From assembly GCA_026388595.1 (NCBI GenBank), contig JAPLJM010000169.1:1-5653 (forward strand): a stretch of DNA of 5,653 bases, given 5' to 3'. The DNA is from Deltaproteobacteria bacterium. Lineage in GTDB: Bacteria > Desulfobacterota > Syntrophia > Syntrophales > Fen-1087. How positions within the stretch are numbered: the stretch's first letter is position 1; every line of letters begins with the position of its first letter. The notes under the pieces are model-generated. The model saw only the letters and a list, made by a program, of their open reading frames with translations. It searched no databases and was not told where the DNA came from. This document shows, one piece after another, positions 1 to 5,653 of the stretch. The translations under genes were made by a program, and so were the position numbers.

Positions 1-1874
1 AGCGCCTGGAGAATATTTATGAGATGATGCTGGGCGAAATCGAGATCCTGCAGGTGGAGGAAAAGATCAAGCGACGGGTCAAGAAACAGATGGAAAAGAC
101 CCAGAAAGATTATTATCTCAATGAACAGATGCGTGCGATCCAGAAAGAAATGGGCGAGAAGGATGATTTCAAAACTGAAATCATAGATTTAGAAAAGAAA
201 CTGAAGAACAAGAAGATGTCCGAAGAAGCCCAGAAAAAGGTTAAGGCGGAGATCAAAAAGCTGCAGATGATGGCGCCTATGTCTGCCGAAGCAACGGTGT
301 CTCGGAATTATATCGACTGGCTGTTGGACATGCCTTGGTTTGAAAAAACGGAAAACAAACATACCTTGAAGGAATCTGAGGTTATTCTCGAGGAAGATCA
401 TTACGGTCTCAAGCAGGTCAAAGAGCGGATCCTTGAATATTTGGCGGTGCAATCACTGGTGAAAAAGAATAAAGGATCCATCCTTTGTCTTGTGGGTCCC
501 CCCGGCGTCGGGAAGACGTCCATTGCCAAGTCCGTGGCCCGGGCTACAAACCGAAAATTTGTCCGCCTGTCTCTGGGCGGGGTTCGGGACGAAGCGGAAA
601 TCCGGGGTCACCGAAGGACCTATATTGGTGCGCTGCCCGGAAAAATTGTACAACTCCTGAAAAAAGCCGGCACCAATAACCCCGTCTTCTGTCTTGATGA
701 AGTGGATAAGCTGAGTTCTGATTTTCGGGGTGATCCTTCTTCGGCGCTTTTGGAGGTGCTGGACCCTGAGCAGAACAACGCCTTTAACGATAATTATCTG
801 GAAGTGGATTACGACCTGTCGGACATCATGTTCATCACAACGGCGAACGTGCTGCAAACCATTCCGGCGCCCCTGCAAGACCGGATGGAAGTGATCCGGA
901 TTGCCGGTTATACGGAACCGGAAAAAATGAACATTGCCCAGAGATTTCTGGTCAAGAAGGATTTGGAGGCCAATGGTCTTACGGGCGAAAACATCTCCTT
1001 TTCCGAAGGGGCGTTAATGACCATTATCCGGCAATACACCCGGGAAGCCGGCGTGAGAAATGTGGAGCGCGAGATCGCGGCCATCTGCCGGAAGGTAGCC
1101 CGGGAAATCGTGACCAGCGGCAATAACGGACTGATCAAGATTTCTTCAAAGAGCGTTCAGAAATACCTTGGCGTTCCCAAATACCGTCATGGCGAAACCG
1201 AAGGTAAAGACAGTATCGGATTGGCCGTGGGGCTGGCCTGGACGGAGGTTGGCGGCGAACTTCTGGCTATCGAAGTTTCGCTGATGAAGGGTACGGGCAA
1301 GATGATGATGACAGGAAAGCTGGGGGACGTGATGCAGGAATCCGTGCAGGCCGCACTGACCTATGTCCGTGCGCGGGCGGATACGTTCGGATTGCCGGAG
1401 AATTTCTACAAGGAAACAGATATTCACATCCATGTTCCGGAAGGCGCCATTCCCAAGGATGGTCCCTCCGCCGGCATTGCCATGGCGACCGCCATTGCCT
1501 CGGCCTTTATAAAAAGGAAGGTCCGTGGCGACCTGGCCATGACGGGTGAAATCACCTTGCGGGGCAGGGTGCTGCCCATTGGCGGACTGAAGGAAAAATT
1601 ACTGGCGGCCCATCGGGGAAACCTGAAAACGGTCCTTATTCCCAAGGATAATGAAAAGGATTTGGCGGATGTGCCGGCCAATGTGGTCAAGGCCTTAGAA
1701 CTCATACTGGTGGAGCATATGGATGACGTCTTGAGAGTAGCCCTGCTTCCTCAGGAGGGGCCGGAAGCGTTGAAAATTGACGCTGCCGCACCGGTTGAAA
1801 CACTGATGAATTTGCCGCCGCCGGCCATTATAATACCGGTGGTCGATCCGCTCCAGGTTCCGATGAATCATTGA
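1..1874 (+). CDS. lon: ATP-dependent protease Lon, C-terminal two thirds (5' end outside window)
   Basis: Lon is a cytoplasmic homo-hexameric AAA+ serine protease that degrades misfolded and regulatory proteins. The frame is open from the first full codon (position 3), so the gene starts upstream. By comparison with E. coli Lon (784 residues), roughly 190 N-terminal residues are missing. Visible in order: the charged coiled-coil helix (24-180, with KKQMEK and YYLNEQM); Walker A GPPGVGKT at 495-518; Walker B LDE with Asp 696-698 and Glu 699-701; a sensor-1/arginine-finger stretch (TTAN, then DRMEV) at about 840-890; sensor-2 TREAGVR at about 1040; and the LonC protease domain. The catalytic Ser is at 1467-1469 in DGPSAG. 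The Lys is at 1596-1598 in GGLKEK, 43 residues later as in E. coli (Ser679/Lys722). All key residues are present, so the enzyme should be active. The C-terminus carries an unusual Ala/Pro-rich tail. No start or heat-shock promoter can be judged here. Confidence 0.97.
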   Translation, partial: RLENIYEMMLGEIEILQVEEKIKRRVKKQMEKTQKDYYLNEQMRAIQKEMGEKDDFKTEIIDLEKKLKNKKMSEEAQKKVKAEIKKLQMMAPMSAEATVSRNYIDWLLDMPWFEKTENKHTLKESEVILEEDHYGLKQVKERILEYLAVQSLVKKNKGSILCLVGPPGVGKTSIAKSVARATNRKFVRLSLGGVRDEAEIRGHRRTYIGALPGKIVQLLKKAGTNNPVFCLDEVDKLSSDFRGDPSSALLEVLDPEQNNAFNDNYLEVDYDLSDIMFITTANVLQTIPAPLQDRMEVIRIAGYTEPEKMNIAQRFLVKKDLEANGLTGENISFSEGALMTIIRQYTREAGVRNVEREIAAICRKVAREIVTSGNNGLIKISSKSVQKYLGVPKYRHGETEGKDSIGLAVGLAWTEVGGELLAIEVSLMKGTGKMMMTGKLGDVMQESVQAALTYVRARADTFGLPENFYKETDIHIHVPEGAIPKDGPSAGIAMATAIASAFIKRKVRGDLAMTGEITLRGRVLPIGGLKEKLLAAHRGNLKTVLIPKDNEKDLADVPANVVKALELILVEHMDDVLRVALLPQEGPEALKIDAAAPVETLMNLPPPAIIIPVVDPLQVPMNH

Positions 1875-1885
1875 TGATTTAGCGC

Positions 1886-1914
1886 TTGACATCCGCTCCC
1901 GTTCTTGTTAGAAG
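1886..1914 (+). promoter_or_regulatory. Predicted sigma-70-type promoter of the tRNA-Val/tRNA-Asp unit
   Basis: A perfect -35 hexamer TTGACA (1886-1891) is followed by a 17-nt spacer and the -10-like hexamer TAGAAG (1909-1914). The -10 matches four of six consensus positions and is preceded by TG at 1906-1907, an extended -10 feature that could compensate. Transcription would begin near 1920, about 20 nt upstream of the mature tRNA-Val 5' end. The -35 lies only 12 nt past the lon stop codon, so the tRNAs probably have their own promoter instead of depending on lon readthrough. The call rests on motif and position only. Confidence 0.6.
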
Positions 1915-1941
1915 TCACTCCCCGCTGAAGAGCAGGGAGAC

Positions 1942-2017
1942 GGGCGGGTAGCTCAGCTGGGAGAGCGCCACGCTTACACCGTGGATGTCACAGGTTCAAG
2001 TCCTGTTCCGCCTACCA
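1942..2017 (+). tRNA. tRNA-Val, anticodon TAC, CCA encoded
   Basis: The 76-nt sequence folds into a complete cloverleaf. The acceptor is 1942-1948 with 2007-2013, T8/A9 follow, and the D stem is GCTC/GAGC (1951-1954, 1963-1966). The anticodon stem is CCACG/CGTGG around the loop CTTACAC, with anticodon TAC at 1975-1977, which reads GTA and related valine codons. There is a 5-nt variable loop and a T stem ACAGG/CCTGT around TTCAAGT. Discriminator A2014 and a genome-encoded CCA (2015-2017) end the gene. The acceptor has two wobble pairs, G1-U72 and G7-U66; the first is unusual. It is the first gene of a two-tRNA transcript with tRNA-Asp 57 nt downstream. Confidence 0.95.
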
Positions 2018-2074
2018 CGAAAGTTAGATGAAGCCCTGAAAAGTTTCATTGAGTTACACTTAAAAGATTTGTAC

Positions 2075-2151
<77 letters not shown>

Positions 2152-2159
2152 AATATTCA

Positions 2160-2190
2160 GGGGCTGAGAGAAATCTCAGCCCCTTTTTTT
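2160..2190 (+). terminator. Rho-independent terminator of the tRNA unit
   Basis: A perfect 10-bp inverted repeat, GGGGCTGAGA (2160-2169) with TCTCAGCCCC (2174-2183), closes on a GAAA tetraloop of the stable GNRA class and is followed at once by seven T residues (2184-2190). Position and polarity fit termination of the tRNA-Val/tRNA-Asp transcript. Read on the opposite strand the hairpin is followed by TGAATATTTGG and not a T run, so it should work mainly in the plus direction. Confidence 0.96.
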
Positions 2191-2330
2191 ATGACTTGAC
2201 ATAGACCGAATAACTGAAGGGTCGAGAATCCTGAAATCACAGTAACTGGACAGGATCAGCAGCGAAAGCTTGAAGGCCAGGCTCCATCAGATGTTTTTAA
2301 ACTTCCACATGTTTTCAATTCCTTCGCCCG

Positions 2331-2561
2331 CTATAACTGCTTCACCCGGATCATATTGGTCGTCCCCGTCTCGTAGAGGGGATGGCCCAGCGTCATCACC
2401 ACGAGATCGCCTGCCTTCAGACCTGCGGCTTTCAAGGCATCCGCCGGGGCCGTTTCAAAGATGGCATCGGTATCCTTTACCTCATCTATCAGATAGGGTT
2501 GGCATCCCCAGACCAGCGTCAGCCTGCGGACCGTTTCCCTGTCCGGGGAGAGGGCGATCAC
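2331..2561 (-). CDS. pyk: Pyruvate kinase C-terminal fragment as read (up to 76 aa), displaced frame
   Basis: From GTG at 2559-2561 this frame encodes VIALSPDRETVRRL, then WGCQPYLID, and ends with GDLVVMTLG and GTTNMIRVKQL. That is the typical close of the pyruvate kinase alpha/beta (C-terminal) domain, including the GTTN segment near the effector site. It is most simply the downstream half of the broken pyk and not a gene of its own. The GTG overlaps the TGA that ends the upstream part (GTGA), so re-initiation is conceivable. However, no good ribosome binding site precedes it, only a GGGG within CCCGGGGCCC. Confidence 0.6.
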   Translation of the reverse strand: MIALSPDRETVRRLTLVWGCQPYLIDEVKDTDAIFETAPADALKAAGLKAGDLVVMTLGHPLYETGTTNMIRVKQL

Positions 2562-3670
2562 GGGCCCCGGGCGTCCAGATGATCGGCAAGGACACAGGAG
2601 GCATGGGCGACAGATTCCGAGATATTTCTCCGGGGGGTCTGGTGCAGGAAGTTCGCATAGGCATAGCCGGTTTCCGCGATCCGCGCCAGACGGTCCATGA
2701 AGCGGACGGCTTCGACGGGATAAGCGCCGGCGGCTGTTTCCTCGGAGAGCATGACTGCATCGGTGCCGTCCAGGACGGCGTTGGCCACGTCGGCCGCTTC
2801 TGCCCGGGTCGGGCGCGGCGCCTCCACCATGGAGCGGAGCATCTGTGTCGCCGTAATGACCGGTTTCCCCGCGGTATTGGCCTGCCGGATAAGCTTTTTC
2901 TGGATCAGGGGGACATCTTCCAGGGGAATCTCGACGCCCAGATCCCCCCGGGCGACCATCAGACCGCCGGATACCGCCAGAATCGCATCGATATGCTTCA
3001 GCGCCTCGTGTTTTTCGATCTTGGCGATCACGGGGGTGTTCTTACCCGCCTGCCGGATGATCGCCTGGGCCGACGCCACATCTTCGGCCGACCGGACAAA
3101 GGACAGGGCCACATAATCCACATCGTGGGCCAGCCCGAACCGGAGGTCTTCCCGGTCCTTGTTCGTCAGGGTCGAGGTCCGGATGGTTCCGGAAGGCAGG
3201 TTGACGCCCTTGTGCGAGGTGAGCAGACCGCCGGTGATGACCCGGCAATAGACGCCGGTGGCGCTGGTCTTGAGGACCCGCAGTTCCATCAGGCCGTCGG
3301 ACAAAAGAATCCGGTCGCCCGTTTTGACCTCTTTGGGGAGAGGCTGGTAGGAAATGGAGACCCGTTCGTGCGTCCCCTGGATGTCAAGGGTCGTCAGAAT
3401 GAAGTCCTGTCCCGGCTCCAGCATGATGCCGGGTTCGGGGATAAGGCCCACGCGGATCTTGGGCCCGGCAAGGTCCTGCAGGATGGCCACCGGCCTGTTG
3501 AGACGCTGCGAGATGGTGCGGATCAGGCCGATCTTCTCTTCATGATCCGCATGCGTTCCGTGAGAGAAATTCAGGCGCGCCACATCCATGCCGCCTTCGA
3601 TCATCTTTTCGATGATTTGCGCCGTGCTGCTCGCCGGTCCGATGGTGCAGACAATCTTGGTTTTTCGCAT
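2558..3670 (-). CDS. pyk: Pyruvate kinase N-terminal portion as read (370 aa): catalytic barrel, B domain, start of C domain
   Basis: This is the 5' reading frame of the broken pyk. With Met at 3670 as residue 1, the K+ and phosphate-site residues of ARLNFSHG are Arg32, Asn34 and Ser36, with Asp66 in LQDLAGPK. The mobile B domain lies at about residues 70-170. The signature IAKIEKHEAL carries the catalytic Lys217 and the metal ligand Glu219. Asp243, in ARGDLGVE, is the second metal ligand, and Thr275 is in ITATQML. The segment RPTRAEAADVANAV and the barrel end MLSEETA follow. All active-site residues are therefore present. The last native residues are LDAR; the following Gly-Pro and the stop come from the shifted frame. 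Without most of the C domain, tetramer assembly and effector control are likely lost. That is inferred, not seen. Confidence 0.8.
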   Translation of the reverse strand: MRKTKIVCTIGPASSTAQIIEKMIEGGMDVARLNFSHGTHADHEEKIGLIRTISQRLNRPVAILQDLAGPKIRVGLIPEPGIMLEPGQDFILTTLDIQGTHERVSISYQPLPKEVKTGDRILLSDGLMELRVLKTSATGVYCRVITGGLLTSHKGVNLPSGTIRTSTLTNKDREDLRFGLAHDVDYVALSFVRSAEDVASAQAIIRQAGKNTPVIAKIEKHEALKHIDAILAVSGGLMVARGDLGVEIPLEDVPLIQKKLIRQANTAGKPVITATQMLRSMVEAPRPTRAEAADVANAVLDGTDAVMLSEETAAGAYPVEAVRFMDRLARIAETGYAYANFLHQTPRRNISESVAHASCVLADHLDARGP

Positions 3671-3678
3671 CGGCTGTT

Positions 3679-3683
3679 CTCCT
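3679..3683 (-). promoter_or_regulatory. Ribosome binding site deciding the pyk start
   Basis: On the minus strand AGGAG ends 8 nt before the ATG at 3670-3668, an ideal Shine-Dalgarno arrangement. It lies between the malQ stop (3691) and that ATG, and it favours the start at 3670 over the alternative ATG at 3694, which overlaps the malQ stop and has only a weaker purine run upstream. Confidence 0.75.
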
Positions 3684-3690
3684 GTATTAT

Positions 3691-5653
3691 TCATGATGCC
3701 CTTCCGCGGCCTGATGAACAGACCATTTCCCGGACCTCTGCTATGAATTGTTGTTGAGAAAGGAGATCCTCCAGGGTGCGGTGGAGGCGGAAATTCCAGT
3801 GGTAATGGCAGGTGGCCGGCTCATTGATGCGCTCTTCACGCGGATCGGGGCGCCGGAGGTCCGCACTCATGCCCAGGATATCCTGGATGGGGAAGACCGC
3901 CCACATGCTGCTGCTGCTGAGATGGAGGGCGATGACCTCCCGGCAGATCCGGGGTTCGCAGATTTTGGGGGCGACGCCCTGATGGCCCAGAATCTGACCG
4001 TAATAGATCTGGATAAGGGCGCGGTCCGCCTCCTCCCACCAGCCGCGGATCGTGGACATGTCGTGAGATGACGGCGTGGCCACAGAAAGATAGGGATAGG
4101 CGGCTGGGGCGCCGAAGGCCATCCCGGGTTCCGCCGGCATCCGCTGAATGCGGAGGCACAGCAGCCCCAGATCCCCCATGACTTTGGCCACACAGCGGGG
4201 AACCATCCCCAGATCCTCTCCACAGATCAGCATCTCCGTGGCGGACTTCAGCGCCGACAGTTTGACCCTGGCGCCTTCGGCCCAGAAGGATTCCTGACGT
4301 TCGAAATAATAATCCTGATAAAAACGCCGTAAAATGGCCTGTGTTTCCGTGTTCAGGGCCTGAAAGGCGAAAGTCAGGTCCATGGCGATCCGGGGATGAA
4401 AAAACATGTGCTCGCCTGGCTTATCCGGGATAAGCACCACATCGTCATGGAGGCGGAAAAGGTTGTGCAGCACCCGATGCTGTTCATCCTTCGGCGCTTC
4501 AGGGTCATGCAGGCGTGAAAAAAAATGGGCCGCGATTTTGTCCTGGGAATCAAATTCGGGCCGGAAACGGTAACAACCCGTTCCTGAGGGTTCGAGGTAT
4601 TCCCGGATGACTTCTTCCGCTTGACCGCCAAAGATCTGCGCCAGGGAACAGGCGGTGATGCAGGGTTCGCAGAGGGCGTCGACGTCTTTCATCCCCGCCG
4701 CTTCCAGTTCATCCCTGGAAAGCGGAATCGCCGGGTTGAATCTGCCTCTCAACGCCGTCACCGCATGACCGGGAATCTCCCAGATCCGGAAGAAGCCGAT
4801 CACATGATCGAGGCGGATCGCGTCAAAATATCGGCTTAAATGCGTCAGCCGTCTTTGCCACCAGTTGTATCCACCGGCGGCCATGGCCTGCCAGTCGTAG
4901 GTCGGAAATCCCCAGTTCTGCCCCTCCACGGCAAAATCGTCGGGCGGCGCCCCAGCGGCAGTGTCCATCTTGAATCCATCGGGATACAGCCAGGTCTCTA
5001 CGCTCGCCTTATCGACGCCGATGGGGACATCGCCCTTCAGGACGACGCCGCGCTCGCGGGCATATTGAGCCGCTGCAAGCAACTGTTGATGCAGGTGATA
5101 CTGAATAAAATAATGAAAGGCAACCTCCCGGGCATGCGGGGCGCCGGGATCGGTCAATTGATCGATGGCCGCCGGGGTGATCCGGCTGAATTTGCCCCAG
5201 TTCCGGCAATCGCTGGTGCCATGACGGTCGCGCAGACAACAGAAGGCCGCATAGGGTCTGAGCCAGTCGGTCTGTTCCTCGAGGAAGGCCTGAAACGTCG
5301 CGGAAGCGAGGAAATCTGCGGCCTGCGCTGCAAAGATCCTCCTCAGGAAAGCCATTTTGGCCGACATGACAGCCTCATAATCCACAACGCTTTTCCCATT
5401 CAATTGTTTCGCGATGTCGTTGATTTCCCGGATCATGGATTCGGAAAGGCCTTCAATATCCGGCAGATTCAAATAGAGTGGATGGAGGGCAAAGACGGAG
5501 AGGATGGAATAGGGGTAGGAGTCGGTCCAGTCCAAACAAACAGACGTGTCGTTCACGGGCAGAAGCTGGATCATCTGAAATCCCATCTGCTTTGCCCAGT
5601 CCGCGAGGGGTTTCAGGTCGGGGAACTCCCCGACGCCAAGGCCCTTTTCCGTC
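3691..5653 (-). CDS. malQ: 4-alpha-glucanotransferase, GH77, plant DPE2-like type (5' end outside window)
   Basis: GH77 enzymes transfer alpha-1,4-glucan segments or glucose between malto-oligosaccharides and glycans, in the cytosol. The frame stays open to the window edge: the 22 codons upstream of the Met at 5586 read EKGLGVGEFPDL, a conserved GH77 beginning, so that Met is internal and the start lies beyond 5653. About 653 residues are seen. Further motifs are QLLPVNDTS, DSYPYS, PYAAFCCLRD, VVLKGDVPIGVD and NWGFPTY. The catalytic residues, by homology, are Asp at 4807-4809 (nucleophile, RLDHVIGFFRIWE), Glu at 4216-4218 (acid/base, CGEDLG) and Asp at 4060-4062 (SSHDMSTIRGWWEE). The stretch from the nucleophile to the acid/base is long and the ending is HYHWNFRLHRTLEDLL, both as I recall for plant DPE2 and its bacterial relatives and unlike E. 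coli MalQ. DPE2 itself has N-terminal CBM20 starch-binding domains; whether they exist here lies off-window. pyk follows after 20 nt, probably in one operon. Confidence 0.93.
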   Translation of the reverse strand, partial: TEKGLGVGEFPDLKPLADWAKQMGFQMIQLLPVNDTSVCLDWTDSYPYSILSVFALHPLYLNLPDIEGLSESMIREINDIAKQLNGKSVVDYEAVMSAKMAFLRRIFAAQAADFLASATFQAFLEEQTDWLRPYAAFCCLRDRHGTSDCRNWGKFSRITPAAIDQLTDPGAPHAREVAFHYFIQYHLHQQLLAAAQYARERGVVLKGDVPIGVDKASVETWLYPDGFKMDTAAGAPPDDFAVEGQNWGFPTYDWQAMAAGGYNWWQRRLTHLSRYFDAIRLDHVIGFFRIWEIPGHAVTALRGRFNPAIPLSRDELEAAGMKDVDALCEPCITACSLAQIFGGQAEEVIREYLEPSGTGCYRFRPEFDSQDKIAAHFFSRLHDPEAPKDEQHRVLHNLFRLHDDVVLIPDKPGEHMFFHPRIAMDLTFAFQALNTETQAILRRFYQDYYFERQESFWAEGARVKLSALKSATEMLICGEDLGMVPRCVAKVMGDLGLLCLRIQRMPAEPGMAFGAPAAYPYLSVATPSSHDMSTIRGWWEEADRALIQIYYGQILGHQGVAPKICEPRICREVIALHLSSSSMWAVFPIQDILGMSADLRRPDPREERINEPATCHYHWNFRLHRTLEDLLSQQQFIAEVREMVCSSGRGRAS

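Larger units (their letters stand above)
2331..3670 (-). pseudogene. pyk: Pyruvate kinase, frame broken by an internal deletion of about 64 nt
   Basis: Pyruvate kinase converts phosphoenolpyruvate and ADP to pyruvate and ATP in the cytoplasm, the last step of glycolysis, usually as an allosteric tetramer. The start is placed at 3670 because MRKTKIVCTIGPAS is the usual family N-terminus and AGGAG lies 8 nt upstream. An in-frame ATG at 3694 would add eight residues and overlap the malQ stop. The barrel and B domain are intact to residue 368. The frame then meets TGA at 2558-2560, while the rest of the C-terminal domain continues one frame over to the TAG at 2331-2333. About 23 residues expected between LDAR and VIALSP are missing; in relatives this segment includes the Ser/Thr-Gly effector phosphate-binding loop. 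Observed plus missing residues total about 470, the normal family length. It may be a genuine pseudogene, a strain-specific mutation or an assembly error. Confidence 0.85.

Noticed and set aside
2028..2060. Short complementarity ATGAA/TTCAT in the spacer between the tRNAs.
   Set aside because: Five base pairs with a long loop is within chance; nothing else marks the spacer as a separate RNA or terminator.
2196..2229. A second TTGACA (2196-2201) after the tRNA terminator, suggesting a plus-strand promoter.
   Set aside because: No -10-like hexamer lies 16-18 nt downstream; the nearest candidate (GAGAAT, 2224-2229) has a 22-nt spacer, and no plus-strand gene follows.
2228..2256. Inverted repeat ATCCTG (2228-2233) / CAGGAT (2251-2256) as a terminator for the minus-strand genes.
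   Set aside because: The stem is only 6-7 bp with a 17-nt loop and there is no T tract on either strand.
2270..3757. A 495-codon open frame on the plus strand opposite pyk.
   Set aside because: It is antisense to clear pyruvate kinase sequence, its product is Arg/Gly/Asp/His-rich with no recognisable family, and long shadow frames are expected in GC-rich genes.

Overview
The window looks like an ordinary chromosomal segment of a Gram-negative bacterium. Protein sequence style and gene content suggest a deltaproteobacterial (Syntrophus-like) host, but that placement is an impression from memory and not a tested result. Four protein or RNA blocks account for nearly all of it, and I see no mobile element, CRISPR array, phage gene or defence gene.

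Layout, left to right. Positions 1-1874 (+) hold the 3' two thirds of lon, the ATP-dependent protease, with AAA+ and Ser-Lys protease motifs intact. A sigma-70-like promoter sits just after the lon stop (1886-1914). It precedes a two-gene tRNA unit, tRNA-Val(TAC) at 1942-2017 and tRNA-Asp(GTC) at 2075-2151, closed by a textbook intrinsic terminator at 2160-2190. About 140 bp with no convincing gene or terminator follows. The minus strand then carries two carbohydrate genes pointing towards the tRNAs. The upstream one is a 4-alpha-glucanotransferase of the plant DPE2-like type (malQ, 5' end beyond the window). It is followed, after a 20-nt gap, by pyruvate kinase (pyk).

The main anomaly is in pyk. 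The reading frame breaks at about 2558-2572. The first 370 residues and the last 76 residues both match pyruvate kinase well but lie in different frames, and about 23 residues expected between them are absent. The absent part is where the family carries the effector phosphate-binding loop of the C-terminal domain. The simplest reading is a single deletion of about 64 nt (3n+1) at a GC-rich palindromic spot, either a real mutation or an assembly error.

Functionally, malQ and pyk make sense together. MalQ moves glucosyl units between malto-oligosaccharides or glycans, feeding hexose into glycolysis, and pyruvate kinase performs the last ATP-yielding step of glycolysis. Lon and the tRNAs are housekeeping neighbours on the other strand. 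I found no previously undescribed system; the findings are gene-level oddities.
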